NCBI RefSeq assembly: GCF_016899725.1
Contig: NZ_JACLYU010000003.1
Coordinates: 1 to 64,000 of the forward strand
Length of the DNA: 64,000 nucleotides
From: Bifidobacterium pullorum subsp. saeculare
GTDB lineage: Bacteria; Actinomycetota; Actinomycetes; Actinomycetales; Bifidobacteriaceae
Reading direction: 5' to 3'
Shown here: piece by piece, positions 51,726 through 63,697 of the stretch
Layout: the number at the start of each line of letters is the position of its first letter
Position numbering within the stretch: position 1 is the stretch's first letter
Program-made: the position numbers and the translations under genes
The notes under the pieces: generated by a model
What the model was told of the DNA's origin: nothing
The model's database searches: none
Seen by the model: only the letters and a program-made list of their open reading frames with translations

Positions 51726-52196
51726 TCACAGCAGCGGGGCGAGCGCGAGGGCCGCCGCGGCCGCCGCCACGATGACCGGCGCGAACGGGGCCTTGCCGGC
51801 ATACGGCGTGCGCCGCTGGGGGTCGAAGCGCAGCCATAGCGTGACGAACGCCAGACCTACCAGACCCATGAGCAGCCACCACAGCACCACGGCCATGAGC
51901 CCGCCCGTGCCGACAGCCAGGCCCAGCATCAGTGTGGCCGTCACATCCCCGAGCCCCAGAGCCCCGGGCTTGGCCAAGGCCAGCGCCAGCTGCACCAGCG
52001 CGCACAACGCCGCGAACAACAGCGCCTGCAGCACCACGAAGAAGTCGTTCGCCACGGCGCCCCACACCAGGTTCGCCGCCAGCTGCGCCACGCAGCCGAC
52101 GGCGACCACCACGCGCGGCACCCGGCGGCGGCGCACGTCCGAGACGGCGACCGCCAGCCCACATAGCAGACCCGGCAAACAGAGCAAGTACGGCAT
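51726..52196 (-). CDS. Type 4 prepilin peptidase-like protein (A24 family)
   Basis: A 156-residue membrane protein with about five helices. Two aspartates of the A24 aspartic protease site are seen: SDVRRRRVP near residue 22 and GLGDV near residue 85. The N-terminal methylase domain of larger enzymes is missing, as in the archaeal-like short form. It likely processes Tad/Flp-type pilins or other leader peptides. Transcribed convergently with mltG and divergently from aroC, with a leaderless -10 box. Confidence 0.85.
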   Translation of the reverse strand: MPYLLCLPGLLCGLAVAVSDVRRRRVPRVVVAVGCVAQLAANLVWGAVANDFFVVLQALLFAALCALVQLALALAKPGALGLGDVTATLMLGLAVGTGGLMAVVLWWLLMGLVGLAFVTLWLRFDPQRRTPYAGKAPFAPVIVAAAAAALALAPLL

Positions 52197-52203
52197 ACCG
52201 GTA

Positions 52204-52209
52204 AGATTA
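52204..52209 (-). promoter_or_regulatory. -10 box of the prepilin peptidase gene, leaderless
   Basis: TAATCT on the minus strand ends seven bases before the ATG. Confidence 0.4.
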
Positions 52210-52256
52210 GCCACCAGTCGACCGCTTGAGAAACCGAAGAAGGAGCGATAGGGCAT

Positions 52257-53450
52257 ATGTTGCGTTGGCAGACCGCCGGGGAATCCCACGGCGAGGCGTT
52301 GGTGGCGATGATCGAGGGCCTGCCCGCGGGCGTGAAGGTGACGACCGGCGACATCGCCGGCGCGCTGGCCCGCCGTCGCCTCGGCTACGGCCGCGGCGCC
52401 CGCATGAAGTTCGAGCAGGACCGGGTCCGGCTGCTCGGCGGCGTGCGCCATGGCGCCACGCTCGGCTCGCCCGTCGCGATCGAGATCGCCAACACCGAAT
52501 GGCCCAAGTGGACCGAGGTCATGAGCGCCGATCCGCTGGACCACGAGCTGCCGCGCGAAGGCCGCAACGCGCCGTTGACGCGCCCGCGCCCCGGCCACGC
52601 TGACCTGACGGGCATGCGCAAGTACGGATTCGACGACGCCCGCCCCGTTCTGGAACGCTCCAGCGCCCGCGAGACCGCCAGCCGCGTCGCCCTGGGCGAG
52701 GTGGCCGCCCGGTTCCTGGAACAGGCCTGCGGCATCCGCACCATCAGCCATGTCGTGTCCATCGGCGGCGCCGGCGTCGAGGACGCCGACCAGGCCGCCC
52801 TGCCCACGCCTGACGACCGCGAGGCCCTGGACGCCTCCCCGGTGCGCACGCTCGACAAGGCCGCCGAGGCGCGCATGGTCGCCCGCATCGACGAGATCAA
52901 GGCCACGGCCGACACCGTCGGCGGTGTCGTCGAGGTGATCGCCTACGGCGTGCCCGCCGGCATCGGCACCTATGTGGAGGCCGACCGCCGCCTCGACGCG
53001 GCGCTGGCCGGCGCCCTCATGGGCATCCAGGCCATCAAGGGCGTGGAGATCGGCGACGGCTTCCTGGAGGCCGAACGTCCCGGCTCCGCCGCGCATGACG
53101 AGATGGTGCCCGGCCCCGACGGGCGCATCAGCCGGCTCACCAACCGCGCCGGCGGCATCGAGGGCGGCATGTCCGACGGCCAGCCGATCCGCGTGCGTGC
53201 CGCGATGAAGCCGATCCCCTCCATCCCCAGGGCCCTGCGGACCGTGGACACCGCCACCGGCGAGGCCGCGCAGGCCATCAACCAGCGCTCCGACACCACC
53301 GCCGTGCCCGCCGCCGCCGTGGTGGCCGAGGCGATGGCGCGCCTGGTGCTCGCCCGGTACGTGCTCGAGAAGTTCGGCGGCGACTCGGTGGCCGAGACGC
53401 GCCGCAACATGGAGACCTACCTCGCCTCGTGGCCGGAGCACATGCGGTGA
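52257..53450 (+). CDS. aroC: Chorismate synthase
   Basis: A 397-residue enzyme that makes chorismate from EPSP using reduced FMN, the last shikimate step. Family marks are [50 protein letters not shown], and near the end [23 protein letters not shown] lies 12 bases before the ATG. It overlaps the GTG of aroKB by four bases, so the two are coupled. Confidence 0.97.
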   Translation: MLRWQTAGESHGEALVAMIEGLPAGVKVTTGDIAGALARRRLGYGRGARMKFEQDRVRLLGGVRHGATLGSPVAIEIANTEWPKWTEVMSADPLDHELPREGRNAPLTRPRPGHADLTGMRKYGFDDARPVLERSSARETASRVALGEVAARFLEQACGIRTISHVVSIGGAGVEDADQAALPTPDDREALDASPVRTLDKAAEARMVARIDEIKATADTVGGVVEVIAYGVPAGIGTYVEADRRLDAALAGALMGIQAIKGVEIGDGFLEAERPGSAAHDEMVPGPDGRISRLTNRAGGIEGGMSDGQPIRVRAAMKPIPSIPRALRTVDTATGEAAQAINQRSDTTAVPAAAVVAEAMARLVLARYVLEKFGGDSVAETRRNMETYLASWPEHMR

Positions 53451-55132
53451 GCGGGGGCAGGAGACGCCCGTCCCGCCAGTCTCGCAGGCGCCGGGCCGGG
53501 GCGGCCCGTCCCGCGCGGCCGGCCGTGGTGTTCATCGGCATGATGGGCGCCGGCAAAACGCGCGTGGGCAAGGAGGTGGCCAAGCTCCTCGGCCTGCCGT
53601 TCCGTGACGCGGACGTGGCCATCGAACACGAGGTCGGCATGACGATCCCCGCTTACTTCCAGCGGCATGGCGAGCCCGCGTTCCGCGAGGTGGAGGCCGA
53701 TGTCATCGCCCGCACGCTCGTCTCCTTCGACGGCGTCTTCTCGCTCGGCGGCGGCGCCCCGATGACCCCCTCCACCCAGGCGGAGCTGGCCCGGTACGCC
53801 GAGGCCGGCGGCAAGGTCGTCTACCTCATGGCCGACCCGGCCGAGGCGATGGAACGCGCCGCGCGCGGCGGCGGCCGTCCGATGCTCGACGGCGACGCGA
53901 ACGCGCGCTGGAAGAAGCTGTACCGCGAACGCGACCCCGTGTTCCGCGACGTCGCGAACGTGAGGGTGCGCACGAAGGGACTGACGCCGTTGGGCGCCGC
54001 AAGGAAGGTGATCGACATGATCGAGGAACGCAGCATCCATGTGACCGGCGCGGCCATCGAACCCTACGACGTGGTCGTGGGCGAGGGCTCGCTCAACCAT
54101 CTGGCCGACGTGCTGGGGGAGGGGCCGGCCAAGGTGGCGCTCATCCACACCCAGCCCGTGCAGCGGCACGCCGACCGGGCGCGCACGCTGCTGCGCAAGG
54201 CCGGCTACGACGTGCGCGAGCTGACCATCCCGGACGCCGAGGCCGGCAAAACCGTCGCCGTGGCCGACAGCCTGTGGCAGCGCCTGGGCGAGGAGGGCTT
54301 CACCCGGTCCGACGCGATCGTGGGTCTGGGCGGCGGAGCCGCCACCGACGTGGCCGGCTTCATCGCCGCCACCTGGATGCGCGGCGTGCGCTACGTCAAC
54401 TGCCCCACCTCCCTGCTGGCGATGGTCGACGCCTCCACCGGCGGCAAGACCGGCGTCAACATGCCCCAGGGCAAGAACCTCGTCGGCGCCTTCCACACGC
54501 CCGCCGGCGTGCTCGCCGACCTGACCTGCCTGAGCTCCCTGCCGCGCGACATCTTCGTCGAAGGACTCGGCGAGGTCGCCAAGTCGGGCTTCATCATGGA
54601 CACCGCGATCCTGGGCATCCTCGCCGACCATGCGGCCGAACTGCGCGGCTTCGACGGTGCCACGTTCCTCGGCTCCGGACTCGAGGACGTCGTGGCCGAG
54701 CTCATCGAACGCACCGTGCGCGTCAAGGCCCACCATGTCTCCGCCGACCTGACGGAGAAGGGACTGCGGGAATTCCTCAACTACGGGCACACCCTCGGCC
54801 ATGCCATCGAACAGATCGAGCATTTCAGCTGGCGGCACGGCAACGCCGTCGCCGTCGGCATGGTGTACGCGGCCGAACTCGCCCACCTGCTGGGCTACAT
54901 CGACCAGGACCTGGTGGACCGGCACCGCGAGCTGCTCGCCTCGCTCGGCCTGCCCACCGCATGGCGCGGCGACTTCGACGCCGTGCTCGCGCTCATGCAC
55001 CGCGACAAGAAGGCCCGCGGCAACACGCTGCGCTTCGTCGTGCTCGACCGCCCCGGCCATGCCATCCACCTCGACGACCCGCCGGCCGACGCGGTGCGCG
55101 AGGCCTTCGAGCGCATCCAGCCCACGGACTGA
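53447..55132 (+). CDS. aroKB: Fused shikimate kinase/3-dehydroquinate synthase
   Basis: A 561-residue bifunctional protein. Residues 1-185 are shikimate kinase: after a basic start comes the P-loop [20 protein letters not shown], with SLGGGAP and RERDP further on. Residues 200-561 are dehydroquinate synthase: [43 protein letters not shown] and the metal-binding [12 protein letters not shown]. It thus supplies both the second and fifth steps of the pathway. The GTG overlaps the aroC stop. This fusion is known in bifidobacteria. Confidence 0.95.
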   Translation: MSGGRRRPSRQSRRRRAGAARPARPAVVFIGMMGAGKTRVGKEVAKLLGLPFRDADVAIEHEVGMTIPAYFQRHGEPAFREVEADVIARTLVSFDGVFSLGGGAPMTPSTQAELARYAEAGGKVVYLMADPAEAMERAARGGGRPMLDGDANARWKKLYRERDPVFRDVANVRVRTKGLTPLGAARKVIDMIEERSIHVTGAAIEPYDVVVGEGSLNHLADVLGEGPAKVALIHTQPVQRHADRARTLLRKAGYDVRELTIPDAEAGKTVAVADSLWQRLGEEGFTRSDAIVGLGGGAATDVAGFIAATWMRGVRYVNCPTSLLAMVDASTGGKTGVNMPQGKNLVGAFHTPAGVLADLTCLSSLPRDIFVEGLGEVAKSGFIMDTAILGILADHAAELRGFDGATFLGSGLEDVVAELIERTVRVKAHHVSADLTEKGLREFLNYGHTLGHAIEQIEHFSWRHGNAVAVGMVYAAELAHLLGYIDQDLVDRHRELLASLGLPTAWRGDFDAVLALMHRDKKARGNTLRFVVLDRPGHAIHLDDPPADAVREAFERIQPTD

Positions 55133-55164
55133 ACCCCCAAGCATCGATGGAAAGGAAACCAGCC

Positions 55165-55629
55165 ATGACCACCGTCCTCGTCGTCAACGGTCCGAACCTC
55201 GGGCGCCTCGGCGTGCGCCAGCCCGACGTCTACGGCAGGCAGGACCTCGGCACGCTGCGCGAACTGTGCCACCAATGGGGCGCCGAGCTGGGCCTCGAGA
55301 CCGTCGTGCGCCAAAGCGACGACGAGGCCGAGATGATCCATTGGATGCACGAGGCCGCCGACAACGGCACGCCCGTGGTGATGAACCCCGCCGCCTTCAC
55401 CCACTACTCCTACGCCCTGGCGGACGCCGCGCACATGGTGCGCGACGCCGGCCTGCCGCTGATGGAGGTGCATATCTCCAACCCCGCCGCCCGCGACGAG
55501 TTCCGCAAACGCTCGGTCATCTCCCCGGTCGCCACCGGCACCATCACCGGCATGGGCCTGTTCGGCTACCGCCTGGCCCTCGAAGCCGTGGCCCATCTGG
55601 TCGGCGGGACGGGGGACGCCGCCGCCTGA
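55165..55629 (+). CDS. aroQ: 3-dehydroquinate dehydratase, type II
   Basis: A 154-residue dodecameric enzyme that dehydrates 3-dehydroquinate. The N-terminal loop [18 protein letters not shown] has the catalytic arginine and tyrosine, [15 protein letters not shown] the central block, and [26 protein letters not shown] the catalytic histidine. GGAAAGGA is upstream. It is the last of the aroC-aroKB-aroQ group, 32 bases after aroKB. Confidence 0.96.
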   Translation: MTTVLVVNGPNLGRLGVRQPDVYGRQDLGTLRELCHQWGAELGLETVVRQSDDEAEMIHWMHEAADNGTPVVMNPAAFTHYSYALADAAHMVRDAGLPLMEVHISNPAARDEFRKRSVISPVATGTITGMGLFGYRLALEAVAHLVGGTGDAAA

Positions 55630-55757
55630 CCGCGGCCCCCGTGCGGGCGGCGGTGCGTTCCCGTATGTGGACATGCGACGCCTAACGGCCGTCCGCTGCC
55701 GCTACGCTAAGGCGGCGAAGACAACCCAGGAACTTTCTGCAATCCAAGGAGGTCGGC

Positions 55758-56528
55758 ATGACGCTGGCGGTGAGGGTCATCCCCTGCCTGGACGTGGACG
55801 CCGGACGCGTGGTCAAGGGCGTGCACTTCGAGAACCTCAGGGATGCCGGCGACCCGGTGGAGCTGGCCGCCGAATACTGCCGGCAGGGCGCCGACGAACT
55901 CACCTTCCTCGACGTGACCGCCTCCAGCTCGCACCGCAACACGATGATCGACGTCGTCAGCCGCACCGCCGAACAGGTCTTCATCCCGCTGACCGTCGGC
56001 GGCGGCGTGCGCACCCCCGAGGACGTGGACTCGCTGCTGCGCTGTGGCGCGGACAAGGTGGGCGTCAACACCGCCGCGATCAACGACCCCACGCTCATCA
56101 GCCGTGTGGCCGACCGCTTCGGCAACCAGGTGCTCGTGCTGTCCGTGGACGCGCGGCGCGAACGCGGCGAACAGCACACCGCCTCCGGCTTCGAGGTCAC
56201 CACGATGGGCGGGCGCACCTCCACCGGCATCGACGCCATCTGGTGGGTCAAACGAGCCGAGGAGCTAGGCGCGGGCGAGATCCTGCTCAACTCGATGGAC
56301 GCCGACGGCACGCAGCAGGGCTTCGACCTGGAGATGATCCGCGCGGTGCGCCGCGAGGTGAGCATCCCGATCATCGCCTCCGGCGGCGCCGGCAAGGCCA
56401 GCGACTTCCCGCCTGCCATCGCGGCCGGCGCGGACGCCGTGCTCGCCGCCTCCGTGTTCCACTACGGCAAGCTCACGATCCGCCAGGTCAAGGACGAGCT
56501 GCGCCGCGCCGGCCACACCGTGCGCTGA
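55758..56528 (+). CDS. hisF: Imidazole glycerol phosphate synthase subunit HisF
   Basis: A 256-residue TIM-barrel cyclase that, with HisH, forms imidazole glycerol phosphate and AICAR in histidine synthesis. Markers are [31 protein letters not shown] with the catalytic aspartate D11, FLDVTASSS, and LNSMDADGT with the second catalytic aspartate. CAAGGAGG precedes the ATG. hisH is not in the window. It starts the hisF-hisI-trpE unit. Confidence 0.97.
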   Translation: MTLAVRVIPCLDVDAGRVVKGVHFENLRDAGDPVELAAEYCRQGADELTFLDVTASSSHRNTMIDVVSRTAEQVFIPLTVGGGVRTPEDVDSLLRCGADKVGVNTAAINDPTLISRVADRFGNQVLVLSVDARRERGEQHTASGFEVTTMGGRTSTGIDAIWWVKRAEELGAGEILLNSMDADGTQQGFDLEMIRAVRREVSIPIIASGGAGKASDFPPAIAAGADAVLAASVFHYGKLTIRQVKDELRRAGHTVR

Positions 56529-56593
56529 GCCGTCCGGCGCCCGCGCTCCTGTACGTTTCCCCTCCAAACCATCCATTCCATACGAGGCATACG

Positions 56594-57001
56594 ATGACCG
56601 ACATCACCGATTCCGACGGCGCCCCGGCGCTGGACGCCCGCATCGCCGCCCGGCTCAAGCGCGACGACAAAGGCCTGGTGGCCGCCGTCGTCCAGCAGTG
56701 GGACACCCGCGAGGTGCTCATGGTCGGCTATATGGACGACGAGGCGCTGCGCCGCACGCTGACCACCGGACGCGTCACGTTCTGGTCGCGGTCCCGCCAG
56801 GAGTACTGGCGCAAGGGCGACACCTCCGGCCATGCGCAGTACGTCAAGGCCGTCTCGCTCGACTGCGACGGCGACGCGCTGCTCGTCGAGGTCGACCAGG
56901 TGGGCGCCGCCTGCCACACCGGCAAGCGCTCCTGCTTCGAGGAGGGCGGGCCGCTGCCCGCCGTCGTCGGCCACCGGCCCGGCGAATCACACACCGCGTG
57001 A
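56594..57001 (+). CDS. hisI: Phosphoribosyl-AMP cyclohydrolase
   Basis: A 135-residue enzyme, the third step of histidine synthesis. Zinc ligands are found in [13 protein letters not shown] and [11 protein letters not shown], and [37 protein letters not shown] is the family core. It has no fused phosphoribosyl-ATP pyrophosphatase (HisE) part. It lies 65 bases after hisF and 41 before trpE. Confidence 0.95.
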   Translation: MTDITDSDGAPALDARIAARLKRDDKGLVAAVVQQWDTREVLMVGYMDDEALRRTLTTGRVTFWSRSRQEYWRKGDTSGHAQYVKAVSLDCDGDALLVEVDQVGAACHTGKRSCFEEGGPLPAVVGHRPGESHTA

Positions 57002-57042
57002 AGGCATCCACAGCCAAGCATCGAACGAAGGGGGAGCGCGCC

Positions 57043-58605
57043 ATGGCAACGTCGTGCAGCGTCGAACATCTTCAATGGGGCCAGACCTGGCCGGACCGGG
57101 AGGAGTTCCACCGGCTCGCCGACGAAGGGTACCGCGTCGTGCCCATCGTGCGCCGCCTCCTGGCGGACAGTCTCACCCCGGTGGGCTTCTACGAACGCCT
57201 GGCCGGCGGACGCTCCGGCACGTTCATCCTCGAATCGGCCGAATACGGCGGCACCTGGAGCCGCTACAGCTTCATCGGCGTCCACTCGATGGCCCAGCTC
57301 ACCGCCGACGCCCATGGTCAGGCCGTGTGGCGCGGCGCCGTGCCCGCGGGCGTGCCCACCGAAGGCGACGTGGTGGACGTCGCCCACGCCACGCTCAAGG
57401 CGCTCAAGGCGCCGCATGTCGAGGGGCTGCCCAACCTCACCTCCGGCCTTGTCGGCTCCGTCGGCTGGGATGCGATCCGCCATTGGGAGCCGACGCTGCG
57501 CGCCGAGGCGCCCGACGAGACCGGTCAGCCCGAGATGGCGTTGGCCCTCGCCACTGACATCGTCGTCGTCGACCACGTCTCCGGCTCGCTATGGCTCATC
57601 GCTAACGCCGTGAACGTGGACGACCGGCCCACCCGCGCCGACGACGCCTATGACGCGGCCGTCGCCCGCATGGAACGGATGCAGCGCGCCGCCGCCGCGC
57701 CCGTGGCCGGCGAGGCGCGCGTCTCCGTGCTCGACGCGGCCGCACCGCAGCCCGAGCTGCGCTTCCGCACGCCCAAGGCCGACTTCGAACGCGCCGTCGA
57801 GGCCACGAAGCGGCATATCGTGGACGGCGACGTGTTCCAGACCGTCATCTCCCAGCGCCTCGACCTCGACTCGCCCGCCGACCCCTTCGACGTGTACCGC
57901 GTGTTGCGCACCCTCAACCCCAGCCCGTACATGTACTTCATGGCGCTCACCGACGCGCAGGGCCGCGACTTCGCGATCATCGGCTCCAGCCCCGAGACGC
58001 TCATCAAGGTGGACGACGGGCACGCCATGAGCTTCCCAATCGCCGGCTCCCGCCCGCGCGGCGCCACCCCCGAGGAGGACGAGCGCCTCGCCGCGGAGCT
58101 GCTCGCCGACCCAAAGGAACGCAGCGAGCACATCATGCTCGTCGACCTGGCCCGCAACGACCTGTCGCGCGTGTGCAAGCCCGAGACCGTCGACGTGGTG
58201 CGCCTCATGGACATCAAACGCTTCAGCCACATCATGCACATCTGCTCCACCGTCACCGGCGAGGTGGCGGACGGCGTGAGCGCCTTCGACGTGTTCACCG
58301 CCGCCTTCCCGGCCGGCACCCTCTCCGGCGCCCCCAAGCCGCGCGCCGTGGAGATCATCGACGAGCTGGAGCCCGCCGACCGCGGCATCTACGGCGGCAC
58401 CGTCGGCTACTTCGACTTCTCCGGCAACCTCGACATGGCCATTGCGATCCGCACCGCGTTCCTGCGCGGCCACGAGGCGAGCGTGCAGGCCGGCGCCGGC
58501 ATCGTGCTCGACTCCGTGCCCGCCAACGAATGGCAGGAGACCCGCAACAAGGCCGAGGCGAGCGTCGAGGCCATCAGGATCGCCGCCCAGCTGCGCGACG
58601 CCTGA
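57043..58605 (+). CDS. trpE: Anthranilate synthase component I
   Basis: A 520-residue chorismate-using enzyme that makes anthranilate with TrpG. The tryptophan feedback-site segment ILESAEYGGTWSRYSFIG is near residue 65. The catalytic half has VFQTVISQRLD, PSPYMYFM, GSSPETLIKV, AGSRPRGATPEEDE, RSEHIMLVDLARNDL and GTLSGAPKPRA. GGGGAGCG is upstream. trpG and trpD are not in the window. Its last 32 bases overlap the convergent feoC-like gene. Confidence 0.96.
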   Translation: MATSCSVEHLQWGQTWPDREEFHRLADEGYRVVPIVRRLLADSLTPVGFYERLAGGRSGTFILESAEYGGTWSRYSFIGVHSMAQLTADAHGQAVWRGAVPAGVPTEGDVVDVAHATLKALKAPHVEGLPNLTSGLVGSVGWDAIRHWEPTLRAEAPDETGQPEMALALATDIVVVDHVSGSLWLIANAVNVDDRPTRADDAYDAAVARMERMQRAAAAPVAGEARVSVLDAAAPQPELRFRTPKADFERAVEATKRHIVDGDVFQTVISQRLDLDSPADPFDVYRVLRTLNPSPYMYFMALTDAQGRDFAIIGSSPETLIKVDDGHAMSFPIAGSRPRGATPEEDERLAAELLADPKERSEHIMLVDLARNDLSRVCKPETVDVVRLMDIKRFSHIMHICSTVTGEVADGVSAFDVFTAAFPAGTLSGAPKPRAVEIIDELEPADRGIYGGTVGYFDFSGNLDMAIAIRTAFLRGHEASVQAGAGIVLDSVPANEWQETRNKAEASVEAIRIAAQLRDA

Positions 58606-58942
58606 CGGCGCGCAACACGTCCGCCAGACGCGCGCGCAGCGAACGGGGAGCCCGCGACTCCCGGGGAAACAACGGGCATCCGGCGCAGACCAGCGACTCC
58701 GGGTCGGGCGCGCACACCGACTCGCCGCAGGAGAACCGCGGCGTGAGCTCGATGAGCCGCACGCGGCCGTCGGCCACGGCCTGGCCGACGGCCATCCGGA
58801 CGAATTCGCGGGGCAAGCCTCGCCTGCGGGCGATGCCGTCCACCGTCAGCCCCCGGGCGAGGTCGTCCGCAACCAACGCGACGATGCCCTGATCGTCGTT
58901 CTGCCGCGGCGCCGTGCGACGGAACCCCGTGTCCCCAGCCAT
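58574..58942 (-). CDS. FeoC-like iron-sulfur regulator of the feo operon
   Basis: A 122-residue protein. Residues 15-70 form a winged-helix-like region (LVADDLARGLTVDGIARRRGLPREFVRMAVGQAVADGRV). A cysteine cluster follows, C-G-E-S-V-C, then C-A-G-C eight residues later, as in FeoC proteins that bind an Fe-S cluster. A basic tail ends the chain. It lies two bases after feoB in the same direction. Its last 32 bases overlap trpE on the other strand. Confidence 0.8.
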   Translation of the reverse strand: MAGDTGFRRTAPRQNDDQGIVALVADDLARGLTVDGIARRRGLPREFVRMAVGQAVADGRVRLIELTPRFSCGESVCAPDPESLVCAGCPLFPRESRAPRSLRARLADVLRAVRRRAAGRRS

Positions 58943-58944
58943 CG

Positions 58945-61062
58945 TCACCACACCAATCGCAGCAGCTGGAAGGCGACGACCGCGAGCACGTAGGCCACGA
59001 CCAGACTCAGCCCCACCGACTGCGCCGCCACCTTCGCGCCGTACTGGCGTTTGAGCTCGGCCACGGTCGCCAGGCACGGCGTGTAGGCGAGCACGAAGAG
59101 GAGGAACGCCACCGCGGCGGCCGAGCCGTGGCCGTGCGAGGACTGTTCGAAGGTGGCGCGCACCTTCGAACCGAGCGTACCCTCGCCCTGCTCCTGCTCG
59201 GAGGCGTCGTCCGACCCCGCCACGTTGTAGGACTGCGACATCGAGCTGACCACGACCTCCTTGGCCACGAAGCCGGTGATAAGCGCGGCGGAGGCGTGCC
59301 AGTCGCCGAATCCGGCGGGGGCGAAGACCGGCGCGACCGCCTCGGCGACGACGCCGTAGGCGGATTCGCGCACATCCCGCACCTGACCGAAGCCGCCGGC
59401 GTCGGCAGTGGCGGGGATGCCCTGGAGCACCCACAGGGCCACCACCATGGTCACGATGATCGCCGAGGCGCCGCGCACGAAGCCCCACAGGCGGGCGAGC
59501 ACGGAACGTACGAGCATGACGAGGCGCGGCACCTGGTACGGCGGCAGGCTCAGGGCCAGCGGCTCGGGCTCCAGACCACGGAACTTGGTGCGCCGCAGCA
59601 GCATGCCGACGCCGAGGATGACGAGCACGCTCATCACGTACATGAGGAAGATGGCCACGGCCGCATGGTCGCGGAAGAACGCGTACGCGAGCACCAGGTA
59701 GACCGATAGCCGCGCCGAGCAGGAGGCGAACGGGATGAGCATGCCCGTGAGCACCCGCTGGCGCGAATCGGGCAGCGTGCGCGTGGAGGCGAGGGCCGGC
59801 AGGTTGCAGCCGAAGCCGACGACGATCGGCAGGAAGGCGCGGCCGTCGAGACCGATGGCGCGCATCGCGCGGTCCATCACGAAGGCGGCCCGGGCCAGGT
59901 AGCCGGAGTCTTCGAGCAACGACAGGCAGACGAACATGCAGCCCATCGGCGGAATGAAGGTGAGCACGGTGATCACGCCGTCGAGCACGCCGTCGACCAG
60001 CAGCGAATAAAGCCAGCCGTCGGCCGCATGCGGCCCCGCCAGGCCGAACACCCAGTCGATGCCCGCGGTGGCCCAGGCGCGCACCTCCACGTCGAACCAG
60101 TCCTGCATCGGCCCGGCGAGCGTGGTGGTCGCCCAGAACACGGCGTACATGACGGCGAGGAACATGACGATGCCGAGCGCCGGGTTCAGCAGCACGCGGT
60201 CGATGCGGTCGGACAGCGTGACGCGGTCGCGCGCATGCGTCTCCAAACCCTTGAGGATCCTGGCTGCCCAGTCGAAGCGGGCGTCGGCGCGGCCCTCCAC
60301 CCAGGAGCGAACGTCCACGGTGCCGCCGTCCAACGGACGCAGACCGCGGGGGATGGGTGTGCCGCCGAAGCCGCCGGCGATGGCCTCGTCGAGCCGGTCG
60401 AGGCCCTCGCCGGTGCGGCCGTCCACCTGGACGACCGGCATGCCGTCGAGCAGCCGGCTCAGCTGCGCCGGATTGACCGGGCATCCCTGCTTCCTGGCGA
60501 GGTCGTTCATGGTCAGGGCCACCACGGTGGGCGAGCCGAGTTCGACGACCATGGCGAGGAAGTACAGCGAGCGGGCGATGTTCGTCGCGTCGAGCACGGC
60601 GACGATGAGGTCGGGCCGGGGCGCGCCGCCGGTGCCCATGGCCGCGTCGGCCGCGACTTTCTCGTCGGGGGAGAGCGGCAGCAGCGAGTAAGTGCCGGGC
60701 GTGTCGACCAGATCCCAGTCCTGGACGCCCTCCGGTGTCTCGTAGCGGTGCCGGCCGGCCTCGAGGAGCACGGTGGTGCCGGGCGCGTTCATCACGCGTG
60801 CCTTGGCGCCGAGGATGGCGTTGAACATCGACGATTTGCCGACATTCGGGTTGCCGACGAAGACGACACGCCTCGCAACGCCGTCGGCCGCCGGAGGCGC
60901 GGCCTCGGACATGCCGGCTCGGTGGACGGCGTCCGCACGGGTGACGGTCATCGCGTCCTCGTCGCCCTTCTCGAAGCGGACGGTCATATCGCCGTGGCGG
61001 CCGACCAGGGCGGCGAACCCACGCCGGTGGCCGTGGGCCCCGGCCCCATTCCTCGTATCCAT
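58945..61062 (-). CDS. feoB: Ferrous iron transporter FeoB
   Basis: A 705-residue GTPase-linked Fe(II) importer. The G-domain has G1 GNPNVGKSSMFN, G2 region GTTVLLEAG, G3 DTPGTYSLLP and G4 TMNDLA, where threonine replaces the usual first asparagine. The membrane part starts near residue 260 and contains two gate regions (FIPPMGCMFVCLSLLEDSGYLAR, FGCNLPALASTRTL, and AYTPCLATVAELKRQYG). A 60-residue N-terminal extension precedes the G-domain. feoA lies upstream and the feoC-like gene downstream. Confidence 0.95.
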   Translation of the reverse strand: MDTRNGAGAHGHRRGFAALVGRHGDMTVRFEKGDEDAMTVTRADAVHRAGMSEAAPPAADGVARRVVFVGNPNVGKSSMFNAILGAKARVMNAPGTTVLLEAGRHRYETPEGVQDWDLVDTPGTYSLLPLSPDEKVAADAAMGTGGAPRPDLIVAVLDATNIARSLYFLAMVVELGSPTVVALTMNDLARKQGCPVNPAQLSRLLDGMPVVQVDGRTGEGLDRLDEAIAGGFGGTPIPRGLRPLDGGTVDVRSWVEGRADARFDWAARILKGLETHARDRVTLSDRIDRVLLNPALGIVMFLAVMYAVFWATTTLAGPMQDWFDVEVRAWATAGIDWVFGLAGPHAADGWLYSLLVDGVLDGVITVLTFIPPMGCMFVCLSLLEDSGYLARAAFVMDRAMRAIGLDGRAFLPIVVGFGCNLPALASTRTLPDSRQRVLTGMLIPFASCSARLSVYLVLAYAFFRDHAAVAIFLMYVMSVLVILGVGMLLRRTKFRGLEPEPLALSLPPYQVPRLVMLVRSVLARLWGFVRGASAIIVTMVVALWVLQGIPATADAGGFGQVRDVRESAYGVVAEAVAPVFAPAGFGDWHASAALITGFVAKEVVVSSMSQSYNVAGSDDASEQEQGEGTLGSKVRATFEQSSHGHGSAAAVAFLLFVLAYTPCLATVAELKRQYGAKVAAQSVGLSLVVAYVLAVVAFQLLRLVW

Positions 61063-61094
61063 GCTCGTTCCTTTCGAAAGTCCCTGCCCCGCCA

Positions 61095-61358
61095 TCAGGC
61101 GTCGGATCCGGCTCCGCCGGCGGGACGCACCCGGATGGCGCGCGCGGTGCCGCCGTCGAGGGCGATGCGTTCGGAGCCGCGGGCGACGACGCGCCCGCCG
61201 AAATTGCCGCGCTGGACGACGCGCAGCACCGTGCCGACGCGCAGTCCCAGCTCCAGCAGACGGAAGCGGTGCCGCTCGTCCAGGTCGATGCCGGTGACGA
61301 CGAGGTCCGCGCGCAGCGGACAGTCGCGCAGCGTGGTGGGTTCGGATGTCTTGGCCAT
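61095..61358 (-). CDS. feoA: FeoA domain protein
   Basis: An 87-residue SH3-like protein (LRDCPLRADLVVTGIDLDERHRFRLLELGLRVGTVLRVVQRGNFGG) that assists FeoB. It is the first gene of the feoABC operon, 32 bases before feoB. TAGACA ends six bases before the ATG, so it may be leaderless; a GAAAG could also serve as a ribosome site. Confidence 0.9.
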   Translation of the reverse strand: MAKTSEPTTLRDCPLRADLVVTGIDLDERHRFRLLELGLRVGTVLRVVQRGNFGGRVVARGSERIALDGGTARAIRVRPAGGAGSDA

Positions 61359-61364
61359 GCTTTC

Positions 61365-61370
61365 TGTCTA
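61365..61370 (-). promoter_or_regulatory. -10 box of feoA, possibly leaderless
   Basis: TAGACA on the minus strand ends six bases before the feoA ATG. No Fur or DtxR box was recognised next to it. Confidence 0.4.
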
Positions 61371-61494
61371 GCAGCGGGGCCGGGAAAGCACAAGGCTTGA
61401 TTTTCGCGCGCATCGGTGGTAATGGCGTCCGGCGCGACCCCGGGAGGATTCCACGGATCGGACACGGCCCGCCGCCCGCCACGGCGCCACATCG

Positions 61495-61500
61495 TAAGAT
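61495..61500 (+). promoter_or_regulatory. -10 box TAAGAT for trpCB
   Basis: TAAGAT followed by GG lies about 75 bases before the trpCB start, with no convincing -35. It suggests trpCBA is transcribed separately from trpE. Confidence 0.4.
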
Positions 61501-61575
61501 GGCGAGGCCCGGCGGGATGGTCCCATGCCTATCGTGGCGCGTGGAAACCCAATGACGAAACCCAGGGAGAATGCC

Positions 61576-63663
<2,088 letters not shown>

Positions 63664-63697
63664 ACGGCATGGGCACAACGGACGAGAGGACAAGACG

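Noticed and set aside
53447..55132. aroKB as a frameshift or assembly fusion
   Set aside because: The frame is continuous, both domains are complete, and this fusion is known in bifidobacteria.
61371..61575. Trp attenuator or leader peptide upstream of trpCB
   Set aside because: No short frame with tandem Trp codons and no terminator/antiterminator pair was seen.
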